From the NCBI GenBank assembly GCA_025716815.1, contig JAIXMN010000004.1, forward strand, positions 1,116,001 through 1,180,000: a stretch of 64,000 nt of DNA, given 5' to 3'. Below the pieces are notes generated by a model. It did not search any database and was not told the origin of the DNA. It saw only the letters and a program-made list of their open reading frames with translations. Source of the DNA: Dichotomocladium elegans. Taxonomy: Eukaryota > Mucoromycota > Mucoromycetes > Mucorales > Lichtheimiaceae. A program made the position numbers and the translations under genes. Positions 1-11,294 of this stretch are shown here, piece by piece. Numbering within the stretch: position 1 is the stretch's first letter; each line of letters begins with the position of its first letter.

Positions 1-337
1 CTAAAAAAAGAAATAAAAAGCTGTGTGTGCTGCAGAGTACTTGTGCGGCCCAGAAAAAGTGCGTACACACGCACCTCTCGGAACGGCACTGATGTGTGTG
101 TGCGTTGTGTAGTGCGAAAGGAAAGGAAATACCTCCGGTCAACAATGGCTCTTTATTGTTGGCATTTAAGTTTGCGGGAACTTAGTTGCGTCGGAAGGAA
201 GCTGAAAAGGATCCATCTATGTAGTTATTAATGTAAAATAAATTTTATTAAACTAGCTAGATACAGAGGGAAATAAAGGGTGAAGTGGAGGATATCCTTT
301 GAGATAAAATGGGCGGGTGGTGATATGTGAAGAGAGA
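1..337. other. Window edge, no gene seen
   Basis: No supported gene. The 68-codon open frame at 25-231 (+) is Arg/Cys-rich, matches nothing I recognise and has no splice structure. The stretch right after the transporter stop is probably its 3' untranslated region. Confidence 0.5.
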
Positions 338-1061
338 TTATGACAAACGACCGATGGGAAGCGTAAAGTAAGAAGACTCTTTGGTCAAAAGACCGGCGAG
401 TGCGTTGTACCAGGCAATGACGGCGGTGATGATACCGAATGAACCGCCGGCAATCTTGACCTTTCCGTTACCGTAAAAGTCCGCAGCGGCAAGCAAGATG
501 AAAGTGATGGTAAGACAGAAGAAGAGGGAAATCATACCAATGGATGAACGGTGGCAGGCGACGAGCATAATAGCAGTAAAGATAGCCCAAGCAGTGAGAT
601 AAATGCCGAGCGAATGTGCCAGGAGATCGGCATGCCCAGCATAGGCTCCCTGGATGTTGGCGCCGGGGATAAAGATGATCGCATACGAAAGCCAGAAACC
701 GCCATAGCTCGAGAATGCAGTAGCACCGAAGGTGTTACCGGTACGGAACTCCCACATACCCGCAAGTAACTGATTTTCAAACCGGAAATTTGAGATTTCC
801 CTTTCATTTCCGCTTTCGCTTTCCGCGTTGATCTGTATGTACCTGAACCAAACCACCATAGAAGAAGGCTAGACCGACCACGATATTGTTCGGTGAGCCG
901 ACAGGCATGCCTGCGCTGACGTTGTGAAGCGACAAGACAATCGTTGTCAGGGCAAAGGCGCTCAGGCCAAGTGGTCCCGGGTTTGCGATGGTGGGGCCCG
1001 CTGCAATGACAGGTGGAGCAACAACGACGTGCTTAGCTTCGACATCTTGTTCGCTTGACAT
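338..1061 (-). CDS. GPR1/FUN34/YaaH-family acetate transporter (Ato-type)
   Basis: Two exons, complement(338..769, 843..1061), giving 216 aa. The 73-bp intron (770-842) has donor GTACAT and an AG acceptor and joins GGLVQ to LLAGMWEF in phase 0. The family's N-terminal signature [14 protein letters not shown] lies near residue 28. About six hydrophobic segments follow, matching the six-helix fold of Ato2/AcpA/SatP, plasma-membrane proteins that import acetate or other monocarboxylates. Length is normal for the family (about 200-280 aa). The start is the first ATG (1061) after stops; an acidic N-terminal tail precedes helix 1. A TAG microsatellite lies 27-47 bp upstream of the start codon. Family assignment is firm; substrate (acetate, succinate or ammonium export) is inferred. 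Confidence 0.93.
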
Positions 1062-1087
1062 GTTGTATGTATATTAGCAGGTGTATT

Positions 1088-1108
1088 TAGTAGTAGTAGT
1101 AGTAGTAG
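1088..1108. repeat. (TAG)7 microsatellite upstream of the acetate transporter
   Basis: Seven TAG triplets directly upstream of the transporter's ATG (1061), in its presumed promoter or 5' UTR. The same triplet class (TAC/GTA) recurs in the kinase intron at 8726-8750. Confidence 0.8.
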
Positions 1109-2320
1109 AAGTAAAGAAAAAGAAAGAGAATGGCGCAAACGGTTCTGTATTTATAGACTCTTTCAACTTAGCCCTTTGAGACGCTATAGCTAGAAACGGG
1201 ATGATTGGGTCGCATCTTTTTCAGAATGTGAAGAAACCTGGTGGGAAAGAGAACCACTTACAGGACGCACAACCGGTGCCAATCAGGGAAAGCCGAGAAA
1301 AAATAAAGAAATACAGCAACCCAAGATCGCACAAGTGCATTTTTCGTATGACAAGACAATGCGTGCGTGCAAACAGCATCTTCCTCCTCCCCCAATCCTC
1401 TGCGCAACAACTTTTCGTCTCTTCACTTAGCCAAGATCATGAGCGATGCTTTCTTAGATGTTTTGGAGATGTGTGTAGATCTCAGACCGCCTGTTGGAAA
1501 ATAATGCTTATTGTTGTTGAAGAGTGGTGGACATTTTCATCCATGCTCTTCCACCAATCAGACACCACCACCCCCCATACCCCATTTGCACATGGCTGAC
1601 CCAAATCCGGAGCACAGTGACTGGACGGAGGCACTTCCTCATTGGGAGCTACTTCCGGCAAATTACAAAATCCTAGCCAGTCAGCTAGCGTGTGAACCAC
1701 GCGCATCTATCCTTAACAATGCTATTCAAACCACTGGGACACTGAGAAAAAATAAAACAGGACTTTGAAGAACCTTGGAAATCGGAACAATGCGTAACCT
1801 GGCCCATTAACTATCCCATCTGCAATCGTTCCTCATTGCCAAAATAAAGGAAAAACGTCAAAAAAAAATCGGTTTGTGCTATGTTGGGTTAAAAAGCTTC
1901 AAGGGGGAAAATTGTACTTGAAATATCCAAATGAATCCATGGAGCACGCCCTCGTTAACGGAGCGCCGAATATACCGGGTAACGTAGTAGTGACGTGCAA
2001 CAAGAAATTTTCCCCACACACACACACATACACAGGCACAAAATGACACCAACCCGCTGCCTCGGAGAAACCAGCCGGTTCTTTTCAACCGCTTGCTCAT
2101 GAAATGTTTAGTCATTCGACTTTTCGATTCTTCACACTCCACATCTTCTCCACACCAAAACTATAAACACACGCGTACTCACACAGTTATAATCCCCGCA
2201 TTCGTTCACACATCTCCTGTGTTACGCTGCCCCACATTTTTTTTTTTTTGAGTTGCCAACCAATTACTATAAGGGACGGGGCGCAGCTATCTCTACCTGT
2301 CTATTACACACATTTGTTCT
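1109..2320. other. Intergenic region
   Basis: About 1.2 kb without a supported gene. A 132-codon open frame (1201-1599, +) and overlapping frames on both strands look like chance frames. A CCAAT motif sits near 1554 and a CA-rich tract near 2016-2036. It probably holds the acetate transporter's promoter and the 3' end of the glycosyltransferase-like gene. Confidence 0.5.
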
Positions 2321-3909
2321 TCACCAACAAAGTCCACCCCCGAACTCAATGCATTCCAGGCGATATTCCCATATGTCTAACTGCTGCAGTGCCCATTTGC
2401 CCTCCTTGTTCATGTAGGATTTCTCCTTCCGCATGATCTGACCCATGTCGATGTTCTTGTTATCGTTATGCTGATCCGTGTTGGCCTCCCAAATATTCGG
2501 GTGGTCTTGGTGGCAGGTAAATCCTCGGTCTTCATATACTACCGGGATGTCAAACGTCCATGCAGCGGTGCATATAAACTCAATATCCATCCTAGAATAA
2601 AGATCAGCAATCCAGATCGCATTGGGTCACACACATGCAGACTCTAAGAGAGACTAACCATGCAACGCCACCTTCTTCTCGATAACCCCGTGGTACCTTC
2701 CAGGTATCACGATGGGCCATTGTAAAATCACCGGCTTGGTCGGCCAGCCGAAGAATATTCTCAGTGGTCAACTTGACCGGGGCCGGAAGCTTGTAGTTGC
2801 CCCAGTCCTGATCGTTTAATCGGCAGGAATTGTAAAGCATGTCGTCATCCGCAAATGCCGGGAGTCGAACAATGGAAGGAGGAAGATTTTCGTGACTAGA
2901 CAGAGCAGAGGTCATCCTTTCCCGTTTTCTTCTTTCTTTTCTTATTCTATGATCACTCACATATTATGCTGGTCCTGATGCTGAAGGTAAATCACATTCT
3001 TTTCAAACACTCGCGACTTTACAGCATTCATGAAATTATGCGACCAAATGTCGTCTGTTGCGTGATGCTCGGTCAGACAAAGAGCAAATAAAGTCGTCCC
3101 TTTCCTGCGTCTTTCAAATCTCGTATGACACTTACCCTGGTTGGTACAGACAACAAACTCGCCGCGCGCAAATCGGATGCCAACATTCTTTCCTTCAAAT
3201 TCGTGCAGGGGTGAGTTGCCTCGATTGGGGAGAGCATCATGGATACTTTTTGGTACTGTAATGATCCGGTGTGTCAAGTATTGGGAATGCCTGAATCTCT
3301 GTGAGGAGAATGGTCGGGCACAAACCCCATTCATCAGTACCTGTGCCTATTGTTCCCAAAACGCATAGAGAAAAAAAAGGGGTAAGGTTTCACTCACAAA
3401 TGAGTCCAGCACTCGTCGTCGGTCTGGGGGTGGATTCCACTCGATAATGAGCAGCTCGATCTCGGTTTGTGTATGCTCGGCCAGGAGGTATGCACTGTCA
3501 ATAAAGTTTTGCAATCGGTGATGCTGGTTGCTGCAATTCCACTTGGTTAGAGCCACCCAATTCTTACTTCCGCACGTCCTAAACTCAGTTACCCAGCGTA
3601 GTCATCCATCCGAGTGACAATGACGATGGAAAGATAATAGGCAGGTGATTCCTTGCTGGAATCAAGACATTGCTCCCATACTTGGCGGTCTGCTTCGAGC
3701 TCGTGGTAAATAGAAGGATTGCTAATACAATGCTTTGCAAGGGCTGTGGTTCGTAATTCCCCTGTCGGTGTTGAAATGCCAGACACATTAAGCCATTGGC
3801 TCGAGGTGTCTCGGATAGTGGCAGAATAGATGAAGACAAGGGACAAGGCAATGAGGCCAGCAATGGCTATTGATATTGCCTTCTTTGTGTGTAAAGCTGG
3901 TTTGGACAT
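2321..3909 (-). CDS. Type II membrane protein of the fungal glycosyltransferase-like family
   Basis: Six exons: complement(2321..2591, 2659..2895, 2961..3054, 3136..3298, 3398..3530, 3593..3909), 404 aa, all phases consistent. Residues 12-32 form one hydrophobic anchor after a short basic tail, so the rest probably faces the Golgi lumen. The core reads SIVIVTRMDDYAGNQHHRLQ, then IIEWNPPPDRR, RIITVPKSIH, KNVGIRFARGEFVVCTN: the layout of a conserved fungal family resembling GT2 nucleotide-binding folds. The DDIW after CTNQ sits where GT2 enzymes carry an acidic cluster. Donor and acceptor sugars are unknown. The start of exon 4 in reading order (3298) is the weakest junction; acceptors a few codons upstream also stay in frame and would add VLMNGV-type residues. 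Confidence 0.75.
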
Positions 3910-4882
3910 AGAAGTAATAGAACGAAAAGGGCGATATGATATTTTAGTGTCATTTTAGTTCATAAAGTGATCGACGGGGTTGCGGCGAAAAGGGTTCCCA
4001 GGTTTCACAGAGAAAAACGGAGAGACTGAGAGGAAACACAATCCGGTCTGCGCGGGCTTGCATGATGACCCATCCATGGATGCCCCCGTTCTGCATTGGC
4101 CGACGTCTTACAGCAAAAAGAAATAGTCAATTGATGCTCGATGTTGTAGAAATGCAAGCAGCTGCGTAAAGCAGTCGGGTACTTATCCGAGCTGCAAAAA
4201 CGGCTAGTCTGTTCATCAACGCTGAAACTAGGCGCCTCCTTTCTCCGCTTTATAAAATTTCTGCCATCACGTGGACACAACATCGAACGCTGGCTTGGGC
4301 CCCGTTAATGCATAATTAGCTTGGGGCACATTGCTCTCGCCTAGGATTTTCTGCAACTTTGTCAATCGTACGACGGTACAGAGCCCGGTCGCTCTGAATC
4401 TATGGACGAGGATATATGCTCTCCAAGATGTTTTTTCGCGTACTAGAGGGCAACAGAGACGATGGGAATAGCATCGAGCTTCTCGCTGTATCCAACCCTG
4501 TCGTTGGAAATGTCTGCAAAAAGGAAGGGCAAAAGCAAAGACTCCCTTTTCTTGTCGGGTTCTTGCACTCCATACTCTCTATATGCATAGACCGTCGCTT
4601 ATATTGAACACCATCAAGTGTATCCTGAGACTCACAAAAGCACCGGCCATGAAAAAGAAAGGACGACAGGTCGACCTGACGCCGTACGTCTAAAGGCTAC
4701 AAGTGCCCTAGGGTCCAACCCTTATGAGTAGAGCGAATAAAATCAAAAAGGGAAGTTACGCCATGGGTCTTTTTTCTCTCTTTTAATTTGTTGACTCTCT
4801 CGTTTCTGCGCTTATTGTATGTGTCCTTACGGCTGTTTCACCCTTTTCCTTTCCTCTTTACCAATCCTTTCGAGAACCTCCA
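3910..4882. other. Intergenic region
   Basis: Divergent spacer between the glycosyltransferase-like gene (-) and the acidic-protein gene (+). No frame has splice support. Pyrimidine-rich tracts just upstream of 4883 resemble a promoter or 5' UTR. No other feature seen. Confidence 0.5.
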
Positions 4883-5464
4883 ATGAGCTTTACAAGTCAT
4901 TCCACATACGAAGAACACACGAGTGACAATCGCCACACCATTGCGCGCAGCACTGTTATTGTCCATGAGCTCACAGAGAGGGAATTCAATTCCATACTGA
5001 CAATGGCCGACGGCACTGGCGAGGCCGAAGCGCTCAAGGTGCCACAAGTACAATACGAGATTGAAAGCGGAACGTCAGACGTGAACGAGTCTTCGGACGA
5101 GGATGATAACAGCGAAGACGATTACAGCAATGGCACTAGCAGCGACGAGTTTATTCTCGATCACTGGTTTCCGTCACTCCTTCACAAGTCGATGATCGAA
5201 TTCCTGGATGACGGCGAGGACGATTTCATGCTCGATCATTCTCTTGACATTCTAACGTCGACTGAAAGTGCAGAAATTGAAGAGGAGGAGGATGAAAAAA
5301 ACAGTCATACTACGACGCAATACGACGATGATGAAGACGATGAAGAGCTGGAATACTATCAGCCTCGCACTAGAAAACAGCGCAAACGATCGAAGCATAA
5401 GCATCACGACGAGAATGAAGAAGATATGTCTATTCCGGTGGATGTGATTCATATTGTACTGTAA
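4883..5464 (+). CDS. Hypothetical acidic protein
   Basis: Single uninterrupted frame of 193 aa from an ATG at 4883. Strongly acidic, with several Asp/Glu/Ser clusters (SSDEDDNSEDD, EEEEDEKN, DDDEDDEELEYY), then a basic block RTRKQRKRSKHKHH before an acidic C-terminus. There is no transmembrane segment. The basic block could be a nuclear localisation signal and the composition resembles nuclear or chromatin-associated acidic proteins, but I recognise no family. Strong amino-acid bias over the full length on a frame without stops is the evidence that it is real. An extra upstream exon cannot be excluded. Confidence 0.6.
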   Translation: MSFTSHSTYEEHTSDNRHTIARSTVIVHELTEREFNSILTMADGTGEAEALKVPQVQYEIESGTSDVNESSDEDDNSEDDYSNGTSSDEFILDHWFPSLLHKSMIEFLDDGEDDFMLDHSLDILTSTESAEIEEEEDEKNSHTTTQYDDDEDDEELEYYQPRTRKQRKRSKHKHHDENEEDMSIPVDVIHIVL

Positions 5465-6073
5465 AAATGTAAATACAAGGGGAAGAGTATGTGACAAAGG
5501 CACGGTCTTTTGTTAGAACTTTCCAAGGATTCTTTTCTGCAGGGTGAGGAATTCATTTTGATGAGGCAAACGAGGAGTGAATGATATTGTTGAGAGCTGT
5601 CAGCGCATAAGAATTCTAAAAATACAAAAGACCTGCTCAGAATGATAGCACGCGCTTTTTAACCCTCCCACCACATGCCACGCCTATAAATAAAACCATA
5701 CTCCGATTGTTGCCAGGAGGATGAGGGCGAAAGGGGAAGCTTAGTGATCGCCGGTCAAGTCTTGCGTGAGTCTGAGTCGGATAGTGCTGCTGTGCTGCCG
5801 CTGATACTGTGCTGCCGTTGCTGCCATAAAGATCGACGGAACATGTCTTTAAAAAGTGAATACACACATGATGCAACATTGATATTCCGAGAAAAGAAAC
5901 AATGGTCTTTTTGACACTTAAAAATATAAATACAACCGGTTAGTGAAGCAAATAGAGACAGCGAATCTATCCCAATTTCATTCCCTCTCCCCTTTTGATA
6001 TTTCCACTCTTTATACATATATATATTTATATTTATTTACGTTTCTTCTCCACGCCGCACGCGCATCAAGCAA
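5465..6073. other. Intergenic region with TATA-rich promoter
   Basis: No gene seen. A strongly AT-rich stretch (about 6010-6042, repeated TATA/TTTA) followed by a short pyrimidine tract directly precedes the ATG at 6074 and is a likely core promoter. Open frames on the minus strand (5637-6018) overlap each other and look accidental. Confidence 0.45.
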
Positions 6074-6364
6074 ATGGTTCTTCAATTTCTTGTTGATTTG
6101 GCGCGAAAGCCTGCCACCACTATCCAAGACGACGAACACCCGCTCGAAGCAGATGCCTCTGTCGATTGCTTGTTAGATACTGAGTCCGTTCACTCGATTG
6201 GAGTCCAATGGCCATCTGCGAACTTGGTACATCATAACTGGCGCCAAGACAAGGAGCGGTTATCTTTCAAAGATGATTATGTCTCTTTCCCGAGCTTGGA
6301 GATCTTCGAGGTTGCTGCCGGGGGCTCGCCTTCCAAACCGGTGCAAACGATGATTCGCCAATAG
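6074..6364 (+). CDS. Small hypothetical protein (96 aa)
   Basis: Uninterrupted frame from the ATG at 6074 to a stop at 6362-6364. It begins MVLQFLVDLARKP and is soluble and mixed in composition, with Trp and acidic residues. No family recognised. Support comes from the TATA-rich region about 35-60 bp upstream, a good start context (CAAATGG) and a pyrimidine-rich 3' flank with AATAAA-like motifs near 6645. It could instead be one exon of a longer gene, although I saw no convincing downstream exon. Confidence 0.5.
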   Translation: MVLQFLVDLARKPATTIQDDEHPLEADASVDCLLDTESVHSIGVQWPSANLVHHNWRQDKERLSFKDDYVSFPSLEIFEVAAGGSPSKPVQTMIRQ

Positions 6365-7775
6365 CAAAAGTTCCCTCCCTTCTTTCTTTCCCTGTACAAA
6401 TGCCATTACGTACATACACATTGTTATTTCCTTTTGCTCGGTCCTACTTATTTCCTTACTACTGTTACTGCGACTTCATGACGACTCCCTTTCTCTCTCC
6501 TTCTTTCTACCAACCCAGTCCTCTCCTTTCCGTTTGTTCTCGATCTCTCTTTTTGATTTGTTTTGTTTGTATACGCTTCTTGTCGGTCTCTTCATACATA
6601 TGTCGAATATATGATCCTAAACATCTTGATACCTCCATATACAATAAATATGATGACCAAATTCCAAGTCTAAACTCCTGAATATTGCTTTAACATGGTG
6701 GAGATTCGTGACTGATAGTACCTAGGCTGCCAAACGTTGTTTAATGAATTTGAGTAACAACGCACAATTGTACATTTGGTGTAACGCTGTTGCTGAGCTG
6801 GCATAAGATGATGGATATTTTTAGAAAGCGGACCAAAGCTGGGGAGCACATGGCATGACAGGAACGGTTTGCTTAGCAGGCTGGCACAGTGCATGCGAAG
6901 GTCGGGGACTTGCCTTTGTATACATGTATGTGTTGCGTGTGCGGTACGAGTCAGAACTATGGGTCGAGACCCTGTCATATTTCCTCCTTTTTTCTCTTTC
7001 GGTTCCCAATCCACGAATATATCTCTCTTTTCGTAAATCGGCCCATTCCCTTGTTTATCTACCTTGTGAACACACTTCTTTTCCTGATTACCCTCACAAC
7101 ATGGGCAATCTCTTTCTGAAGTGTACATTTACCATGTTTTATTGAATTATAACATGGAGAATATGAATTAACCAAAAAGAATGCTTTTGTGAGTGTCTGC
7201 GTGTGCGTGTGCGTGTGCGTGTGCGTGTGCGCGTTGTGTGTGTGTGTGTGTGTATCTTTCTTTTACAGAAGGGAGAGGGGTGGGGATACGGTATAATATA
7301 TATAGATATATGTGTATAATAGATAGATAGTAAAGAATGTAAAAGAAAAAAGGGGAAAAAGAAAAGAAAAGAAAACATACAATCATAATAGGATTTGTGC
7401 ATGGATTAACCAAACTGTAAATGACATGTGGCTCATCTTTGGTCAGAGCCACAAGCCTTCGCTTTTCTGAGTGTTGCTGTAGTTCGGTGGCTAGATAAAC
7501 TGGGGAGAAAATAGGAAGAAGTAAGAAAGGATAAACGGGTATCCGATAACCGATCGGCTACGTGTAAACACATTCGTATGTCTGTGTAATAAGCGTGGTA
7601 TGTGATGGGGAGTCTGACAGGCTGTGGTATACGTCGTTTTTCAATGTGTATAAAAGGTTTTAAGGGAGAGGGTGCATGTGTGTGTGTGTGTGTGTGTGTA
7701 TTTGAGTGTGCTGTGATGTGGTGTGTTGTTCTGTGCTTTGTGTGGGTGGGTAGGTAGAGGTGACATGGGTGTCCG
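6365..7775. other. Intergenic region with GT-rich microsatellites
   Basis: Convergent 3' flank between the small gene (+) and the kinase (-). It holds GTGTGC/GT repeats at about 7195-7254, a second GT tract at about 7674-7700, and a purine-rich stretch at about 7330-7376. Minus-strand frames rich in His/Thr/Arg at 7139-7452 are translations of the microsatellite, not genes. Confidence 0.6.
7195..7254. repeat. GTGTGC/GT dinucleotide-hexanucleotide tract
   Basis: Tandem GTGTGC units followed by a pure GT run of about 22 bp. It lies in the convergent spacer with no coding role. Confidence 0.8.
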
Positions 7776-9605
7776 CTATGCAGGCGAAAGAACGTGATTC
7801 ACGAAGCGAGCAGTTTCTGCAACCGAAGCGCAGTTCAAGAGTCTGTTCTGGACGTGGGCTTCAATCTCCGCGAGGACCTCCTTAGCTGTGGGACGGGTAT
7901 GGGGTGATTCATCCAAGAGCCAGGCAACAAGACCTCGCATGTACATAGTTGGATAGCTGTAGGTGAATGACGGCGATGGCTCGCTGATGATGGCTGCAAA
8001 AAGTTCAATTTCATCCTTGATGAGATAGTGTGGCGGGACCCGGTCCATCATCTCGATGATAGTGATGCCGAGCGACCACATATCGATCTTTTCATCATAA
8101 TACTGCTCACGAATGACCTCAGGTGCCATCCATTTGGATGTACCAAGTCTCTCGCGATTGCGGCGGGATGTGCGAGTGGCAAGGCCAAAATCAGCTATCG
8201 AAGACGGTTTAATGGACGCAAACAAGAAGGGAGGGAGGAAAATAAGCCAGACATACCGAGCTTGACCTCGCCATTCCATCCCAGCAAGAGATTCTCGCAT
8301 TTGATGTCACGATGGATGAAGCCCTTGCCATGCAGGTAAGCAAGAGCCTTGAGTGTCTCACACGTCATGTAAATGGCATATTCCTCCGGGATACCTCGCT
8401 GGCAGAGGACCGCAAACACCGAACATCGCTGGAGATCCATGGCAATCCACACATCGTCACGCCAGAGCGTCACTTCGCGGAGTCGAATGAGATTGGTATG
8501 TCCGGAAGCCATGATCCGAAGTTCACGAACGATTGCTGCCCGATACTCGCGGTCGGGATCCAAGCGACACCGCTTGATGGCTAAGGACAAGTTCTTCTTG
8601 TAGCGATGGGTGGCTCTCACAACCGAACCATTGACACTAAAGAAAAAAGCAAGTGGATTAGATTGTGCATGCGCGCGCGGAAGCGGAGCAAGTTGTCGTG
8701 TGATTTCTAAATTAAGGTTTGGAGTTACTACTACTACTACTACTACTACTCACCCGGTGCCTATTTCCTTAAAGTTGCCGTACTTGTTGCGAGGATCAAG
8801 TGAGGAAACTTGAACCTTAGGCAACGCTTTCCGGATTCTCCGCTCAAATTCATTTTCAGTGCGGACAAGCGGAGGGAGCTCTGGAATCTCGGAATGGGGT
8901 CCGACCGGCAACCATGGCTTTTTCGAGATGTGCTTGTTCGGGTCAGATTGTCTCAGGCTTAGGTTCTTGTCCGAAAGCGGCTCGGGTTTGAGGAAAGCGT
9001 TGCCAAGGATGTTGGGAATTTCGTAGAATCCCGGTGGTCGCCACGCCTCCTGCAGCAGACAAACAAAAAATTTTAGCCAGGTGATTCGTTCTGCTAAAAC
9101 ACCTCGCCTCCTCCTCTGCGTAATTTCTTTCATCATAAAAGAAGGAAAGGGTGACTTTGAAAAACAAAGGAACGACCATCATGCTTATCATTTTACTTTA
9201 CCTTATTGCTCTGGGTTGTAGTTGATTTTGTCGACGAGGCGTGCATGTTGAACGAGCCACGGCGCAGGCAGCCCGTCGAGCGGCGTTTCATCGTTATGTC
9301 AACCGTCATGAGATCGGACGGCTTTCTGGTTGTTGCCGCGGCCGATGCAGACCGTGCACGACTACTGTCGATAGTGGTAGTAAAAGACTTGGATCTTCTG
9401 AGGCTGCCAAGTGAAGTGCGCTTGCTGCCGAGAAGTCCAGGCGAGCGCTAGACGTGTATTCGTCAGGAAGCTGTTATCGACTACAAGTTCACTTTTTCTT
9501 TTCACATGCCCTTACTCTGCTGTGTTCTTTCGCCGTCTGCAGCATTGCTTTGCCATGGTAATTGCTGTTTGGATGATGTTGATAAGCTGTCATGCATTGG
9601 ATCAT
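7776..9605 (-). CDS. PAK/Ste20-like serine/threonine protein kinase
   Basis: Five exons: complement(7776..8194, 8257..8636, 8754..9049, 9202..9447, 9516..9605), 476 aa, in phase throughout. Residues 1-200 are Ser/Thr/Arg-rich; I see no CRIB/PBD motif. The kinase domain starts near 200: glycine loop GTGVNGSV, Lys of LAIKRC, catalytic loop HRDIKCENLLL, DFG, and WMAPEV. The lead-in DPRNKYGNFKEIGTG mirrors PAK lead-ins. Family members phosphorylate substrates downstream of Rho/Cdc42 in polarity and MAPK signalling. Unusually, the activation segment reads ERLGTSKWMAPEV, so the PAK activation-loop Thr position (TMVGTPYW in PAKs) holds Glu. The first exon is short and its ATG (9605) is inferred from a clean GTAAGG donor and phase-0 join. 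Confidence 0.85.
8726..8750. repeat. (TAC)8 microsatellite abutting a splice donor
   Basis: Lies in the third intron of the PAK-like kinase gene (8637-8753). On the coding strand the intron begins GTGAGTAGTAGTAG, so the repeat starts within the splice donor consensus itself. Confidence 0.85.
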
Positions 9606-10636
9606 ACTGATAGATGCCAGGCAGCTGGTTATTCGAGAACAAGGAAACGTAGAAGAGAGAGATGCGTTCAGAGAAAAAAGGGCGTTGAGAGAAGGGGGGA
9701 AAAGCAAAAATGCAATTCTGAAAAAGAGAGAGAAAAAAATAAAAAGAACGACCAGGGATAAGCTATATAAAGCCTTTTCAACTCGAACTCTCACAGCGTA
9801 CAAGAGTTATATAATACATATTTATATACATGTGTGTGTGTGTGTGTGCGGGCGGGTGGAGATTGCATAGAGTAGGATTCGTTTTTGAGACGCCGATGCT
9901 TTTTGCCTGGAGATGAACTACTCCCCTACTGTACCAGGGACTCTTTCGAATGCCTCCTCATCCCCTTAAAACCTCGACTACACAATTACGATCTGTCATT
10001 TGTGTAAAGGGTATGCTTCCCCCCTCCCCTCCTTAGCCATGGACGCATATAAACGGCTGTCTATCCGAATACAGATCCATAATGAGATGTTTGCAACGCG
10101 TCTACAAAAAAAACATGTGTGCGCGCGTGCGTGTGATCAGTCTACAAGGGGTCCTGTCGGACAGGGAAATACCAAGGGGCACGCCACACACACGCACACA
10201 CGCACACACACATAATATATGACATGTTGTAAAGAACAAGGTTAATGGATGGGAATATTCTCACTCTTTAGCAAGGCTATAAAAAAAAGTAACCTGATGG
10301 AGGGAAAAGAAATAGTGCCTCTCTCTCTCTCTCTCTCTCTTTTGTGAACTAAAACTTTAAATATGCATTACAGCTATCTCTGTACTTTTTTCAATGACAC
10401 CGCCGTACCACCACGATACATCGTCTCATCTCATTTGACCTATCAGCGTGTCGTGAGCCTACCTTACTACCTCTGCCTATCGCAAAAAAAAACAGAAGAC
10501 ACGGGGTACAGCGATCACTCCAGCTTCTATCGCTTCTTTCTTTTCACCATTCAATAAATATTACTGCAGATCTCACTGCCTTGTTGTTGTTGACTATCAC
10601 GCGTCCACAATGTTTTTATTATTAATTATTCGGTTG
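9606..10636. other. Intergenic region
   Basis: No gene supported. Contains purine-rich runs around 9650-9750, a GT run near 9830-9850, CACACGCA repeats near 10186-10212 and a CT run at 10319-10341. The part next to 9605 is presumably the kinase promoter. Open frames of 60-116 codons here are low-complexity. Confidence 0.5.
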
Positions 10637-11078
10637 TTAAATGTCATTCAGGTCTCGTTTCACGGGAGCGCGCGGAAACATGTGTGGCCGGTGCACGGTA
10701 TGCCCGAACACACTATCACCGTGCATTACCTCCTCCCGGCCGCTCTTTTCCGGACCACCTTTTGATTTCGACGCTTCCTTTGTATGACTCGACTTTTGTT
10801 GCTGCTGTTCCTCATCCTCGAGAATTTCAAACGTATCCACTGTTCCGTGTGCGGTCGTATGGAGCTCTGGTTGCATACGCGCGTCTGTGGAATGGTTCCA
10901 AGAATCCTCTCCCCGGCCAACGTGGGGTGGACTGTATGGAGCTAATGTTTTATTTGGACAATACATATATTTTAGTTGTAAATATATAATATATGCATAC
11001 GTTCTTCGAAAAATAGATGAGGAGTGTACCATTTCGATCCGGAGGTGTGGCTGTATAATCTGGATACTTTTGTGACAT
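10637..11078 (-). CDS. Small hypothetical two-exon protein (117 aa)
   Basis: Complement(10637..10941, 11030..11078). Exon 1 encodes MSQKYPDYTATPPDRN; an 88-bp intron with donor GTACAC and acceptor CATTAG joins in phase 1 to APYSPPHVGRGEDSW. The product is hydrophilic, Pro- and Gln-rich, with the acidic patch FEILEDEEQQQQ and a basic Lys/Ser stretch, so probably disordered. No known family. The precise phase match and continuous protein-like composition across the junction support a real gene; no homology evidence is available. Confidence 0.6.
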
Positions 11079-11294
11079 ATTTATGTTGATATAAGCAAGA
11101 ATGAATCCGTGGTAGAATTAGTTCAGAGGGAAGAAAAAGGCGAAAAAAGGACGGCAAAACCCTTGTAGTTCTATATCTTCGTCACTAGACGGTGGTTTAA
11201 AAGAATGGACTAGTTTTGTGACGAATGATATTTAATGATGCCCCGGTGCAAAGGCACATGGATTGAACAAGCATTCTACAGGAATATCCGCGCT

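Noticed and set aside
25..231. 68-codon plus frame at the window start
   Set aside because: Arg/Cys-rich, no family, no splice or promoter support.
7139..7452. Minus frames rich in His-Thr and Arg-Thr repeats
   Set aside because: Translations of GT/GTGTGC microsatellite.
10684..10989. 101-codon plus frame
   Set aside because: Antisense to the better supported two-exon gene on the minus strand.
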